Shown: piece after piece, positions 7,416-16,546 of the stretch
Position numbering within the stretch: position 1 is the first letter of the stretch
How the letters are laid out: each line of letters starts with the position of its first letter
Source: an uncultured Lachnobacterium sp.
Lineage (GTDB): Bacteria > Bacillota > Clostridia > Lachnospirales > Lachnospiraceae
Direction of reading: 5' to 3'
DNA: 64,000 bases
Assembly (NCBI GenBank): GCA_937889225.1
Contig: CALAST010000096.1
Coordinates: forward strand, 12,792-76,791
Notes under the pieces: generated by a model
Database searches by the model: none
What the model was told of the DNA's origin: nothing
Seen by the model: only the letters and a program-made list of their open reading frames with translations
Program-made: the position numbers and the translations under genes

Positions 7416-9032
7416 TTATTTGTCCAACGTTTTCATCGTCGGGAACAACAAAACATCCCTAATCGCCGGACTATTTGTCATAAGCATTACCATACGGTCA
7501 ATACCATACCCAATACCACCTGTCGGAGGCATACCTACGCAAAGTGCATTCAAGAAGTCTTCATCTGTATGGTTTGCTTCTTCATCCCCTGCTGCAAACA
7601 ATTCTTCCTGTGCTTCAAAACGTGCTCTCTGGTCAATCGGGTCATTTAACTCAGAATATGCATTACACATTTCCCAACCATTCATAAACATTTCAAAACG
7701 CTCTACATATTCCGGATTTTCCGGTTTTTTCTTAGTAAGTGGTGAAATTTCAATTGGATGGTCCATAACAAAGGTAGGTTGAATCAAATGTTCTTCCACG
7801 AATTCTTCAAAGAATAAGTTTAAGATATCACCTTTCTTATGGTGTTCTTCAAATTCTACATTCTTTTCTTTTGCAATCGCACGAGCTGCATCTAAGTCTT
7901 TAATTTCATTCCAGTCAACGCCTGCATATTTCTTTACGGCATCTACCATTGTAATTCTTTCAAATGGTTTGGAAAGGTCCATTTCATGTTCGCCATATTG
8001 AAGAACTAAAGAACCGTTTACTTCCTGTGCTACATAACGGAATAAGTTCTCTGTCAAATCCATCATTCCATTATAATCGGTATATGCCTGATAAAGTTCC
8101 ATAAGTGTAAATTCCGGATTATGTCTGGTATCCAATCCTTCATTACGGAATACACGACCAATTTCATATACGCGTTCCATACCGCCAACGATAAGTCTCT
8201 TTAAATAAAGTTCCAAAGAAATACGCAGTTTGAAATCTTCATTTAATGCATTGAAGTGTGTTTCGAATGGTCTTGCTGCTGCTCCACCTGCATTAGAAAC
8301 AAGCATTGGTGTTTCTACTTCCATAAATCCCTGACCATCTAAATAATTACGAATGCTCTTTAAGACTTTAGAACGTTTTACAAATGTATCTTTTACATCT
8401 GCATTCATAATTAAGTCTACATATCTCTGACGATATCTGGTATCGGTATCGGTAAGTCCGTGGAATTTTTCCGGAAGAATCTGTAAACTTTTTGAAAGCA
8501 TAACCAATTCTTCTGCATGGATAGAAATTTCACCTGTTTTTGTACGGAATGCATATCCCTTAATACCAAAAATATCTCCTACATCTGATTTTTTAAAATC
8601 TGCATAAACTTCTTCTCCGATAGCATCACGTGCTACATATACCTGAATTTTTCCCTTTAAATCTTGAATATTACAAAAAGAGGCTTTTCCCATTACACGT
8701 TTGAAAAGCATACGACCTGCAATACTTACGTGAATTGGGTTTGCATCCATGATTGTTCTTCTCTCGTTATAATCATCATTTATTGCTTTTCTTGCGTCAG
8801 CTTCATCCATTCCATCGGTATTTACTACCGTTCTTCCTGCAAGCAATTCTGCTTCCTTTTTTTCATAAAGAGCTTTTACTTCATCAGAATGATGTTCTTG
8901 ATTATATTTTGTAATGACAAACGGGTCTTTGCCGTTTTCCTGTAATTCCTGTAATTTTTCACGACGCACCTTAAGAAGCTGGTTTAAATCCTGCTGTGGT
9001 GCATTGTTGTTTGTGTTTTCCTGCTTTGCCAT
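7416..9032 (-). CDS. lysS: Lysine--tRNA ligase, class II
   Basis: 538 residues from MAKQENTNN, which has a GGAGG site. A Met 27 bases upstream has a poorer site. The enzyme charges tRNA-Lys in the cytoplasm. The N-terminal OB-fold anticodon domain spans about 50-150. Class II motif 1 reads GFMEVETPML, motif 2 FRNEGLDTRHNPEFTLMELY and motif 3 GGIGYGIDRMVM near the C-terminus. It directly follows greA on the same strand and shares the promoter at 9634-9662. The mobile element begins just past its stop codon, but the gene is complete to its DVLLFPTMK end. Confidence 0.97.
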   Translation of the reverse strand: MAKQENTNNNAPQQDLNQLLKVRREKLQELQENGKDPFVITKYNQEHHSDEVKALYEKKEAELLAGRTVVNTDGMDEADARKAINDDYNERRTIMDANPIHVSIAGRMLFKRVMGKASFCNIQDLKGKIQVYVARDAIGEEVYADFKKSDVGDIFGIKGYAFRTKTGEISIHAEELVMLSKSLQILPEKFHGLTDTDTRYRQRYVDLIMNADVKDTFVKRSKVLKSIRNYLDGQGFMEVETPMLVSNAGGAAARPFETHFNALNEDFKLRISLELYLKRLIVGGMERVYEIGRVFRNEGLDTRHNPEFTLMELYQAYTDYNGMMDLTENLFRYVAQEVNGSLVLQYGEHEMDLSKPFERITMVDAVKKYAGVDWNEIKDLDAARAIAKEKNVEFEEHHKKGDILNLFFEEFVEEHLIQPTFVMDHPIEISPLTKKKPENPEYVERFEMFMNGWEMCNAYSELNDPIDQRARFEAQEELFAAGDEEANHTDEDFLNALCVGMPPTGGIGYGIDRMVMLMTNSPAIRDVLLFPTMKTLDK

Positions 9033-9061
9033 GGTGGTTCCTCCATTTTGTGATGACAAAA

Positions 9062-9544
9062 TTATGCCATTGCTCTTTGAATATCAAGTACTTTATACTC
9101 GATTAATCCCATTTGTGTTTCTACAGTTACCATATCTCCTACTTTTTTTCCAATTAAAGCCTTTCCTACCGGAGATTCATTGGAAATTTTTCCTTTTAAG
9201 CTGTTTGCTTCTGTAGAACCTACAATTTTATATGTTAATTCTTCATCAAATTCAATATCTAAAATTTTCACTTTGCAACCGATATTGATGGAATCTGTAC
9301 TTACTTCATCTTCATCTACGATTTCTACGTTTTTTAAGATTTTTTCGATTTCTTCGATACGAGCTTCAATGTCACGCTGCTCATCTTTTGCTGCATCGTA
9401 TTCTGCATTTTCAGATAAATCGCCCTGTTCACGAGCTTCTTTAATCTTTTGTGCAACCTCTTTACGTTTTACAACGATTAATTCGTCTAATTCGTCTTCT
9501 AATTTCTTTAACCCTTCACTAGTTAAAATATTTTTCTTATTCAT
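9062..9544 (-). CDS. greA: Transcription elongation factor GreA
   Basis: 160 residues, the usual length. The N-terminal coiled coil carries the acidic tip (LSENAEYDAAKDEQ), which acts in the RNA polymerase secondary channel to stimulate cleavage of backtracked RNA. The C-terminal FKBP-like domain contains NESPVGKALIGKKVGD. It is followed after 29 bp by lysS, a common greA-lysS pairing in Firmicutes. A near-consensus promoter lies 90 bp upstream. Confidence 0.96.
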   Translation of the reverse strand: MNKKNILTSEGLKKLEDELDELIVVKRKEVAQKIKEAREQGDLSENAEYDAAKDEQRDIEARIEEIEKILKNVEIVDEDEVSTDSINIGCKVKILDIEFDEELTYKIVGSTEANSLKGKISNESPVGKALIGKKVGDMVTVETQMGLIEYKVLDIQRAMA

Positions 9545-9633
9545 TATTTTTACCCTTCTCTTTCATATTTCACTCGGTTTATCCGGATTTGTGCTTTATG
9601 AAAGCTTTACCCGAATGCTTGGCAACTCAAAGT

Positions 9634-9662
9634 ATTATAGCCAATAGAGCCTTGTATGTCAA
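9634..9662 (-). promoter_or_regulatory. Sigma-A promoter of greA-lysS
   Basis: On the minus strand TTGACA (9657-9662) and TATAAT (9634-9639) are separated by exactly 17 bp, a full consensus match. The promoter points at greA and leaves a 5' leader of about 80 bases. Confidence 0.9.
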
Positions 9663-9720
9663 GGAAAATCGGGCTTTCCAGCACTAAAGTTACTTACTCA
9701 CAGCCGAATAACACCATAAC

Positions 9721-10683
9721 TTAAAACTTATCCAAACATGTCTTCAATTCATCATATGTTTCTACTTCATTAATCAGAACTCGAAGTTTTGCGGAATTTG
9801 GATAACCTGCGGTATACCATGCAGCATGTTTTCGAATTTCACGCATTCCGATATACTCCCCTTTATATTCCTGCATCATTTTCGCATGGCGAAGTATCAT
9901 TTCTGTCACTTCTGCAAAATCCGGCTTTCTCAGATGCTCTCCTGTTTCAAAATAGTGCAGAATCTGCTTAAATATCCACGGATTTCCCTGTGCTCCTCTT
10001 GCTATCATAAAACCATCACAGCCTGTTTGCTCATACATCGCAATGACATCCTCTGCTGTGAGCAAATCTCCATTTCCGATTACAGGAATGGAAACAGCTT
10101 CTTTGACCTGTCTGATAATGTCCCAGTCCGCTTTTCCGGAATAATACTGTTCTCTTGTTCTTCCATGCACTGCAATGGCAGCAGCACCGCTTGCTTCGGC
10201 TATTTTTGCCATTTCAACCGCATTAACATGACTATCATCAAATCCTTTTCGGATTTTTACCGTTACAGGCTTTTTTATGGCACGAGCTGTCTTTTCTATG
10301 ATTTCTCCTGCAAGACGGGGATTTTTCATAAGTGCAGAGCCTTCTCCATTATTTACAATCTTTGGTACAGGACATCCCATATTTAAATCCAAAATATCAA
10401 AAGGACGTTCTTCTATTTGATGTGCAATCCGGGAAATAATATCCGGCTCAGAACCAAATAATTGCAAGGAAACCGGACATTCTTTTTCATCAATGGTAAG
10501 CAAACTTTCCGTATTTCTATTTTTATATAGAATCGCTTTCGCACTTACCATTTCCATACATAATAATCCTGCACCTTGTTCTTTACACAATAAACGAAAT
10601 GGCAGGTCCGTTACGCCTGCCATAGGTGCCAATATTAAGTTATTTGGTAATGTTACATTTCCAATTGTAAGCGATTTTATCAT
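9721..10683 (-). CDS. dusB: tRNA-dihydrouridine synthase B
   Basis: 320 residues of a flavin-dependent TIM barrel that reduces uridines in tRNA. Family motifs are present in order: LAPMAGVTDLPFRLLC near the N-terminus, DLNMGCPVPKIV with the catalytic Cys near residue 100, VKIRKG, AIAVHGRTREQYYSG and PVIGNGDL. A C-terminal helical tRNA-binding domain contains MREIRKHAAWYTAG. The ribosome site AAAGGACG precedes MIKSLTIG. It follows the coaX gene on the same strand after a 248-bp gap that holds a repeat hairpin. Confidence 0.96.
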   Translation of the reverse strand: MIKSLTIGNVTLPNNLILAPMAGVTDLPFRLLCKEQGAGLLCMEMVSAKAILYKNRNTESLLTIDEKECPVSLQLFGSEPDIISRIAHQIEERPFDILDLNMGCPVPKIVNNGEGSALMKNPRLAGEIIEKTARAIKKPVTVKIRKGFDDSHVNAVEMAKIAEASGAAAIAVHGRTREQYYSGKADWDIIRQVKEAVSIPVIGNGDLLTAEDVIAMYEQTGCDGFMIARGAQGNPWIFKQILHYFETGEHLRKPDFAEVTEMILRHAKMMQEYKGEYIGMREIRKHAAWYTAGYPNSAKLRVLINEVETYDELKTCLDKF

Positions 10684-10837
10684 ATTTTCGTCCTTTCTCT
10701 TACCATTTATACAAAACCATTATAAAACGGCGTACGGTTTTCACCCATTTCATGCTATTTTCTATAAATTATGCTACAAGTAAAGTGGATGCTTTCATAA
10801 CTAAATACTACATATCTGACACAAAAATCTCCCAAAT

Positions 10838-10870
10838 CCAACACTTAATGCCCTACGCATCTAAAGTGGA
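10838..10870. repeat. Hairpin repeat, copy 1 of the GTGC-loop family (diverged)
   Basis: CACTTAATGC, then CCTAC, GCAT, CTA and AAGTG form a two-step hairpin in the gap between dusB and coaX. It matches the copies at 51629-51665, 55898-55940 and 63951-64000. Its inner stem is ATGC/GCAT where the others have GTGC/GCAC, a compensatory change that keeps pairing. The rest of the 10684-10931 gap shows no gene. Confidence 0.6.
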
Positions 10871-10931
10871 TAATTATTTGTTCTGCGTTCAAGTAAAAAT
10901 TTCTTGCACTAAATTTCATTCCTACTTATTT

Positions 10932-11711
10932 CTATCTTACTTTACGGTTCTGCTTTTTATAAATTAAATGAATTCCCTTTAATGTAAGATTTGGGTCATA
11001 AATATCAATTGTATCTGTTTCGTTGGCAATAATACGTCCCAATCCGCCTGTAGCAACGACTTTCATTTCTTCCAGACCCATTTCTTCTTTTACTTTTCGG
11101 ATAATATATTCAGTCTGTCCAATCTGCCCAAATACAAGTCCTGATTGCATACTGGTAATCGTATCTTTTCCCAATACGTTTTCCGGTTTTTTTATTTCAA
11201 TTTCCGGCAATTTTGCAGCATCTTCCCAAAGGGCTTTTGCAGAAATGCGGATTCCCGGTGCAGTAATTGCACCTACAAATGCCCCTGTTTCATCTACCAA
11301 ATCATACGTAGTAGCTGTTCCAAAATCCAATACCAAAACAGGACCGCCGTATAATTCATAAGCCGCAACTGCATCTGCAATACGGTCTGCACCTACCTGT
11401 TTCGGATTCGTGGTTGCAATGCGAATGCCAGTTTTGATTCCTGCTTCTACTACAATTGGAATAATATGAAAATACTTAAACAACGCCCCTTGTAACGAAT
11501 GCATCACATTTGGAACAACCGAACAAATGATAGCATCTTTTACTTCCGATGGTTCAATATCATTTTGCTTTACTACATCACGAAGCAATAACCCATATTC
11601 GTCTGAGGTACGTGGCATTTTCGTTGTAATTCGAAATGTAGCCTTAATTTCATCGCCCTCAAATACACCACCTGTCATATTTGTATTTCCTACATCTAAT
11701 GTTAAAATCAT
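10932..11711 (-). CDS. coaX: Type III pantothenate kinase
   Basis: 259 residues from [15 protein letters not shown], which has a GGAGGAGG site; 28 upstream codons in frame are unlikely to be translated. It makes 4'-phosphopantothenate, the first step from pantothenate to coenzyme A. Motifs are the phosphate loop DVGNTN (residues 6-11), the PNVMHSL region, [21 protein letters not shown] with the catalytic Asp, and DFGTATTYD. It follows DUF6145 and birA on the same strand with almost no gap. Confidence 0.95.
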   Translation of the reverse strand: MILTLDVGNTNMTGGVFEGDEIKATFRITTKMPRTSDEYGLLLRDVVKQNDIEPSEVKDAIICSVVPNVMHSLQGALFKYFHIIPIVVEAGIKTGIRIATTNPKQVGADRIADAVAAYELYGGPVLVLDFGTATTYDLVDETGAFVGAITAPGIRISAKALWEDAAKLPEIEIKKPENVLGKDTITSMQSGLVFGQIGQTEYIIRKVKEEMGLEEMKVVATGGLGRIIANETDTIDIYDPNLTLKGIHLIYKKQNRKVR

Positions 11712-11715
11712 GGAA

Positions 11716-12060
11716 TTATTCCTCCTCCAATCCTTCTCCCAAAAATACAATACGATAATATGTCTCAATTGATTCCAATAAATCACGTTTTGCATTCTGA
11801 TATTGTTTAATTTTTAATACGCTTCCAATTTCATCATAAAAGAAATCGGTTTCTTCGTAAGAAGTACGAAATTCCAGATTGCCCTCTTCATCAAAAATAA
11901 GCTCTAAAATCCCACCTACATCTTCTGTATAAAGTACGCACATAATCTGCAATTCTTCTTTTATGGTCTCCGGAAGTGCCTTGAAGTGTTCATTTAAATA
12001 AAATTTTTTGGTATAACCATTCGATGCACAAAGCACCACTTCTTCTCTAGACATATCCAT
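11716..12060 (-). CDS. DUF6145-like protein, 114 residues
   Basis: A small acidic cytoplasmic protein ([50 protein letters not shown]). It resembles the DUF6145 family found between birA and coaX in Lachnospiraceae; I recall this from context and cannot test it. The start overlaps the end of birA by 14 bases, and coaX begins 4 bases after its stop, so all three are likely co-translated. The start could also be the Met at 12054. Function is unknown. Confidence 0.75.
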   Translation of the reverse strand: MDMSREEVVLCASNGYTKKFYLNEHFKALPETIKEELQIMCVLYTEDVGGILELIFDEEGNLEFRTSYEETDFFYDEIGSVLKIKQYQNAKRDLLESIETYYRIVFLGEGLEEE

Positions 12061-12829
12061 ATACTCCTCTCACAGATACTTCCCCTGAAGACACATAGCG
12101 ACATTCGTTTTCTGCATCTACAATGAGTTCTCCTTTATTAGTAATCCCAAGTGCTGTTCCTTCCCAATTGCCTTTTGGTTCTAAAACAGTAACCTGTTTA
12201 TTCTTATTTATGAGCAAAGCTTCATACTCTTTTTTTAGTCCCTTTAAATCCTGTGTTTTCAGAAAAGTGGCATAATCTTCCTCAAAACATTTTAGAATTT
12301 CTTGTGTCAATTCCTCTTTTTGCAAGTTTTGTCCTGTTTCCAGAAAAATAGAGCTTGCAGTCGATATTTCTTTCGGAAAATGTTGCTGATTTATATTAAT
12401 GCCAATTCCCACAATAATATGTGCGATATCGTTCTGTTTTAATTCCATCTCTGTTAAAATACCGCAGATTTTCTTTTGATTCATGACAATATCATTCGGC
12501 CATTTAATATAAGGAATAGAGTTGTCATTTTTTAATTGCTTTTTTATAGCCGTGGAAACGGAAAGTGCTGCAACTAACGTAAGCATGGATGCATGTTCCG
12601 GTAAAATATCCGGTTTTAAAATCAATGACATATAAATACCATTGCTTTCTTCCGATTCCCAAGTGCGCCCTCGTCGCCCTTTTCCATTTGTCTGCGAATC
12701 AGCAGTTACCAAAGTACCATGGCACGCACCCTTCCATGCAAGTCTTTTTGCCTGCTCATTTGTAGAATCCGTTACTGCAAAATGGTATCTGTTTTTTCCT
12801 GCCCATAAAATCTTTTCATTTATTTTCAT
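12047..12829 (-). CDS. birA: Biotin--[acetyl-CoA-carboxylase] ligase, single-domain form
   Basis: 260 residues. It attaches biotin to carboxylase carrier domains via biotinyl-AMP. The catalytic domain shows DSTNEQAKRLA, TADSQTNGKGRRGRTW (nucleotide loop), KWPNDIV and GILTEMEL motifs, with a C-terminal SH3-like domain (GTALGITNKGELIVD). The N-terminal DNA-binding helix-turn-helix of bifunctional BirA is absent, so it should be an enzyme only and not a repressor. Its ribosome site is weak. An omegaRNA-like remnant lies just upstream. Confidence 0.93.
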   Translation of the reverse strand: MKINEKILWAGKNRYHFAVTDSTNEQAKRLAWKGACHGTLVTADSQTNGKGRRGRTWESEESNGIYMSLILKPDILPEHASMLTLVAALSVSTAIKKQLKNDNSIPYIKWPNDIVMNQKKICGILTEMELKQNDIAHIIVGIGININQQHFPKEISTASSIFLETGQNLQKEELTQEILKCFEEDYATFLKTQDLKGLKKEYEALLINKNKQVTVLEPKGNWEGTALGITNKGELIVDAENECRYVSSGEVSVRGVYGYV

Positions 12830-12835
12830 ATAAAC

Positions 12836-12998
12836 TCATCCATACACAATATTCGGTGAACTACCATCACTTATAAAAGTAGTAGCTTTAGTAAGAAGTT
12901 TGCTATTTAAGTTTCCACCTAAGTTTTACTCAGGCAAGCCTTATTCTTACGGGCGTGTCCACTTCGCCTCTACTGTATAGGACCTCTACGTCCACAAC
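12836..12998 (-). ncRNA. Probable solo IS200/IS605 right end with omegaRNA-like scaffold
   Basis: On the minus strand a GGAC-gtaga-GTCC-type hairpin (12980-12993) is followed by GAGGCGAAGTGGACACGCCC, a long structured AT-rich middle and a terminal hairpin (CTACTACTTTTATAAGTGATGGTAG). It ends at TTCAC (12856-12860), the typical right-end motif of these insertion sequences. This layout resembles the RNA scaffold at the 3' end of tnpB genes. If functional, the guide would be the bases below 12856 (CGAATATTGTGTATGG). No tnpB or tnpA is nearby, so it is a remnant or orphan. Recognition is from memory of the family. Confidence 0.45.
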
Positions 12999-13035
12999 TC
13001 TACTTTTTCTTAATATGTTTAACACTCCATTCACT

Positions 13036-14025
13036 TTAATCCATCAAAGTAGCTCTCATAATTGCTTTGATAGAATGCATACGGTTTTCCGCTTCATCAA
13101 ATACAACAGAACGCCAGCTTTCAAATATTTCATCTGTTACTTCCAGTTCTGCTAAACCAAATTTTTCATGTACTTCACGACCTACTTTGGTATTTAAATC
13201 ATGGTATGCCGGAAGACAATGCATAAAAATCGCATTTTCTTTTGCATTTTCAAATGCTTTTTCATTTACCTGATATGGAAGCAGGTCCTTAATACGTTCT
13301 TCCCAAATTTCATCCGGTTCTCCCATAGATACCCATACATCTGTATAAATAACATCTGCACCTTTGGTTGCTTCTTCCACATTTTCTGTCAACGTAATTT
13401 TAGCACCTGTTTCCTGACAAATTTCCTGACAATATCCTACTAATTTTGTATCCGGAAAATATTTTTTATTCGTACATACCACAAAATCCATACCTAATTT
13501 CGCACAGGTTACCATCAAAGAATTGGCCATATTAAAACGAGCATCACCCATATAAACTAACTTTACACCTTTTAATTTGCCTACATGTTCCCGTACTGTA
13601 AGCATATCTGCAATCATCTGTGTTGGATGGAATTCATCTGTAAGTCCATTCCAAATCGGAACGCCTGCATACTCTGCAAATGCATCTACAACTTCCTGCC
13701 CAAATCCACGATATTCAATACCATCAAACATTCTGCCAAGGACTCTTGCTGTGTCTGCTACACTTTCTTTTTTTCCAAACTGAGATGCTGTAGAATCTAA
13801 ATATGTAACATGCATACCCAAATCATGAGCTGCTACTTCGAATGCACAACGAGTTCTTGTACTTGTTTTTTCGAAAATAAGTGCAATATTTTTTCCTACC
13901 AAATCATCATGACGAATGCCTTTTTTCTTTTTTTCTTTCAGCTCTGCTGCCAAATCGATTAAATATATGATTTCTTCTGTTGAGAAATCAAGTAATTTCA
14001 AAAAATGTCTGCCTTTTAAAGTCAT
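13036..14025 (-). CDS. argF: Ornithine carbamoyltransferase
   Basis: 329 residues from the second of two adjacent ATGs, which has the better distance to AGGAGG. It makes citrulline from ornithine and carbamoyl phosphate in arginine synthesis. Carbamoyl phosphate motif [12 protein letters not shown] lies near residue 55, then [11 protein letters not shown] and the ornithine-loop [10 protein letters not shown] with the catalytic Cys. Arginine deiminase genes are not adjacent, so the biosynthetic name is preferred, but a catabolic arcB role cannot be excluded. The upstream gap contains a MITE-like repeat, not an obvious attenuator. Confidence 0.94.
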   Translation of the reverse strand: MTLKGRHFLKLLDFSTEEIIYLIDLAAELKEKKKKGIRHDDLVGKNIALIFEKTSTRTRCAFEVAAHDLGMHVTYLDSTASQFGKKESVADTARVLGRMFDGIEYRGFGQEVVDAFAEYAGVPIWNGLTDEFHPTQMIADMLTVREHVGKLKGVKLVYMGDARFNMANSLMVTCAKLGMDFVVCTNKKYFPDTKLVGYCQEICQETGAKITLTENVEEATKGADVIYTDVWVSMGEPDEIWEERIKDLLPYQVNEKAFENAKENAIFMHCLPAYHDLNTKVGREVHEKFGLAELEVTDEIFESWRSVVFDEAENRMHSIKAIMRATLMD

Positions 14026-14190
14026 CATTATCCTCCTAAACCTTATAAAAAGTTCCGTACCTTTTTATTTTATGCAAAAATCCTCGCAATATCCGTTCTT
14101 AGATGGTTACAAGATACTGCCTATTTTACCCTATTTTGCTTGTAAATACAAGTAAGAAAGATAGCCTAATTCCGTTTTATCAAAACCACA

Positions 14191-14276
14191 GTTACTGTTC
14201 ACACACCGGTAACAAGTAAAATTCACGTTTTCATACGTACTTAGCAGTAAGTGCTAAGGACTATGTGTACAGTAAC
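14191..14276. repeat. MITE-like element, copy 1 (86 bp)
   Basis: Terminal inverted repeats GTTACTGTTCACA and TGTGTACAGTAAC (one mismatch) bound an 86-bp unit. An internal hairpin CTTAGCAGTAAGTGCTAAG lies inside. A second copy lies at 16547-16634 with only scattered differences. No coding capacity. It fills much of the 14026-14400 gap upstream of argF, in which I see no gene. Confidence 0.75.
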
Positions 14277-14324
14277 AAATCACACTATCTATCGCATAAT
14301 ATAATTCACAACATATATCCGCAA

Positions 14325-14370
14325 CAAAAAAGCAGAAAGCAACATATCAATCCGATATATTACTTTCTGC
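14325..14370 (-). terminator. Rho-independent terminator of the SH3/SleB-like hydrolase gene
   Basis: On the minus strand GCAGAAAG (14363-14370) pairs with CTTTCTGC (14332-14339), with an inner ATATATCGGATTGATATGT arm, followed by a run of six T. It lies 30 bases after the stop at 14401. Confidence 0.85.
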
Positions 14371-14400
14371 GTTTAATCATATAAATATATTGCCTTATTA

Positions 14401-15558
14401 TTAATAAAATACATGGCAACCAATTTCAAGACCTGTTCTTCCAAGGTTTTTCATACGGAAGTATAATGCACCACCGGTATTATCCACACCTGCTAATGCT
14501 TCTCTTGCTGCATCGTAGCAAGACTGTTTGATTGTTCCGGAAAGACGTTTTGCTAAAGCTCCGGATTTTACCGGTGTAAACTGTCCTTTCTGGTAAATAA
14601 CGCCTTCAATTGTATTTGGGAATTTGGAACTTTTTACACGATTCATAACAACTGCACCAACAGCTACCTGACCTTCGTATTTTTCTCCACCTGCTTCACA
14701 TTGAATAATTGCTGCAAGTAAAGTTACTTCATCTACGCTTGCAGATACAGCTTCTCCCTGCACGCGTTTTGCTTTTTTTGCCTGCTGTGCTTTCTTTGCT
14801 TCTTCAGCTTTTCTTTTTGCTTCTTCTTCCGCTCTTCTGATTTCTTCCTGTTCTTCTACGGTAAGTGCTTTTACTGTCTTAAGTTCTACATCTACATATT
14901 CCGCACTTACATAACATGTTTTTGAGTTATAAACAACTGCAACCCATGCACCGTCTGTTACGGCTGTTGTATCCACTTTAATGGATTCACCTTTATCTAA
15001 TACAGTCGCAACGTTTCCTTCTGTGCTCATTTCTTCACGAATACGAAGACCATCTGTTAAAGAAGTTGCCATAGTATTGCAAACTTCTTTTGCTAACTGA
15101 AGTGCTTCCGGTCCATATACACAATAATCATTTTTTACATATCCTTCTACATTGCCAGATTTAATTTTTGTCCATTCAGCACCTTTTTCCATTACTTCGG
15201 CTTTAGAACCTTTGTATAAAGAACCTACAACCGCAGCATCTTCACTTGCTTCTGCACGTACATTTAAAGAATCTTCTACATTTGCCATAAGGCTTTTCTT
15301 CCATGCTAATTCTTCTTGGCTTAACTTTGGTTGTTTTGTTCTTACTGTTTCTTCTACTGAAGTTGTTACAACTTCTACTTCTTCCGCTTCAATAGTTACT
15401 TCAAGATTTTCTTCAGCAACTGTTTCTGTACTATTTGTTACATTTTCTACTTTTGTTGGAACTTTTGCAGCATTATCAATTGTTACGGCTGTTGCAAGCA
15501 CACCAGCTAAACCCATTACTGCAACTACTCTTGCCATCACTTTGAAATCTACCTTCAT
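14401..15558 (-). CDS. Secreted cell wall hydrolase: SH3b domains plus SleB-like hydrolase domain
   Basis: 385 residues. A signal or anchor segment at about 8-30 (VVAVMGLAGVLATAVTI) is followed by an acidic linker. Two bacterial SH3 domains follow (SLNVRAEASEDAAVVGSLYKGS at about 95 and GLRIREEMSTEGNVATVL at about 170), then an Ala/Lys/Glu-rich coiled segment (about 235-265). The C-terminal Hydrolase_2 (SleB/CwlJ) domain starts LLAAIIQCEAGGEKYEGQVAVGAVVMNRV, with the catalytic Glu in CEAGGE. It should cut peptidoglycan outside the membrane; a vegetative or spore role is not decided. It has its own promoter with a WalR-like box. Confidence 0.88.
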   Translation of the reverse strand: MKVDFKVMARVVAVMGLAGVLATAVTIDNAAKVPTKVENVTNSTETVAEENLEVTIEAEEVEVVTTSVEETVRTKQPKLSQEELAWKKSLMANVEDSLNVRAEASEDAAVVGSLYKGSKAEVMEKGAEWTKIKSGNVEGYVKNDYCVYGPEALQLAKEVCNTMATSLTDGLRIREEMSTEGNVATVLDKGESIKVDTTAVTDGAWVAVVYNSKTCYVSAEYVDVELKTVKALTVEEQEEIRRAEEEAKRKAEEAKKAQQAKKAKRVQGEAVSASVDEVTLLAAIIQCEAGGEKYEGQVAVGAVVMNRVKSSKFPNTIEGVIYQKGQFTPVKSGALAKRLSGTIKQSCYDAAREALAGVDNTGGALYFRMKNLGRTGLEIGCHVFY

Positions 15559-15632
15559 AAATCCTCCATAAAAATTAGATATTGTTAAATTATCTTTCGT
15601 TTTTTTTACTTTTTTTAAACTTTTGTTTCAAA

Positions 15633-15649
15633 TGTTACAACTTTGTTAC
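15633..15649. promoter_or_regulatory. WalR-like binding box at the hydrolase gene
   Basis: TGTTAC-N5-TGTTAC at 15633-15649 matches the WalR (YycF) consensus TGTWAH-N5-TGTWAH. It lies just downstream of the -10 box, about where transcription would start. WalR controls wall hydrolases in Firmicutes, which fits this gene. The match is direct; the regulation is inferred. Confidence 0.5.
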
Positions 15650-15655
15650 AATCGC

Positions 15656-15684
15656 ATTATAGCAAAGGGTTTTATATTTGTCAA
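15656..15684 (-). promoter_or_regulatory. Sigma-A promoter of the SH3/SleB-like hydrolase
   Basis: TTGACA (15679-15684) and TATAAT (15656-15661) on the minus strand with 17-bp spacing, a full consensus match. It predicts a leader of about 90 bases before the ATG at 15558. Confidence 0.88.
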
Positions 15685-16060
15685 ATATTTGTTATATTTT
15701 TTTATTTACAAATTTTTTAGGCTTAAAAATACAATTTTTTATACATAATATACATTTTTCTTAGCTAAAATCATGCATTTTTTAGGCATATTTTCTTTTT
15801 TCTTTTTTACTCTTAAAAAATCATAAAAAAAATGTATGTCCCAATGACTTGAAACATACATTTTTTTGTAACTTTTATTGTAACATTTTCTTATCATTTA
15901 TTTCCTAAACGCTAAATATCCCCTTATATACGGCCGATGTTTTCACAAATAAACTCAAAACTTCCTTAATAATTACTAATTTATATATCAACAATCTATA
16001 TCTATCCTTTTTTCAGATGTCAATTGTCATATTTTCCTTGTTCCATTAAGCTATATATTA
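15685..16060. other. AT-rich gap, only a terminator hairpin seen
   Basis: This stretch upstream of the hydrolase promoter is more than 80 percent A+T by eye. It holds the hairpin at 15825-15867. I see no gene, repeat family member or structured RNA in the rest. Confidence 0.6.
15825..15867 (-). terminator. Hairpin terminator downstream of the 91-residue membrane protein gene
   Basis: AAAATGTATGT (ending at 15839) pairs with ACATACATTTT (from 15854) around a 14-base loop. Flanking A and T runs on both sides allow termination on either strand. It lies about 200 bases after the stop at 16061. Confidence 0.65.
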
Positions 16061-16336
16061 TTAAGGAAAGATTTCCTGCAATACATTTTGAATCAATTCG
16101 TTCTTCTCTTCGTCATCTTTCAACCCGGACCTGCGAGTATCTAATGCAGCATATCTCGATACCTTACTTTCTTCCTCCGTTTCTTCTATAATATATGTAA
16201 CATATTTTTCAACCTTCTTTTGCATCGTATCAATCTGTTTTTTCACATGATTCATCTTTAGTAATAAGAAAACAAGCAGAATACCTATAATCCCTAATGT
16301 TGCTAATATGACAAGTTGTATTTGCTGATAATCCAT
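16061..16336 (-). CDS. Small single-pass membrane protein, 91 residues
   Basis: The start MDYQQIQLVILATLGIIGILLVFLLLKMN has an AAAGGAGG site; 44 upstream in-frame codons lack one. One transmembrane helix spans about residues 7-26. A charged cytoplasmic coiled region follows (VKKQIDTMQKKVEKYVTYIIEETEEESKVSRYAALD), and the end is acidic. I do not recognise a family. The form resembles small membrane organiser proteins, but nothing supports a role. It is monocistronic, between a repeat cluster and a terminator. Confidence 0.7.
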   Translation of the reverse strand: MDYQQIQLVILATLGIIGILLVFLLLKMNHVKKQIDTMQKKVEKYVTYIIEETEEESKVSRYAALDTRRSGLKDDEEKNELIQNVLQEIFP

Positions 16337-16451
16337 TCTGCACCCTCCTTTACTATTTTCTAAAATCATTATACCGAAAAGATACTTTTTCCGAAAGATA
16401 CTTGTCCTAACTTTTCGCCGCAAGTTTTTCCTTTTTTCGACATACATGTAG

Positions 16452-16542
16452 ATATTTGCAATCCGCACTTGAACGCAGGCAAGTAGCGAAAGCGGATTGC
16501 GAGTGTCCGCTTTACTTCGTGGACTTTCTTAATTCGGTTAAA
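16452..16542. repeat. Dispersed intergenic repeat, GCAATCCGC type, copy A
   Basis: ATATTTGCAATCCGC is followed by an inverted copy AAGCGGATTGC, then TCCGCTTTACTTCGTGGA and AATTCGGTTAAA. The same pieces occur at 28784-28948, 45587-45629, 51450-51685, 62611-62653 and 62921-62963. It adjoins the MITE-like copy at 16547. Non-coding. Confidence 0.65.
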
Positions 16543-16546
16543 ATAA

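Noticed and set aside
10742..10967. Small plus-strand ORF between dusB and coaX
   Set aside because: No ribosome site, low-complexity peptide, and it crosses the repeat hairpin and the coaX 3' end.
12856..12998. T-box, riboswitch or tRNA between birA and argF
   Set aside because: No T-box motif, no cloverleaf and no known riboswitch core. The TTCAC end and terminal hairpin fit an IS200/IS605 right end better.
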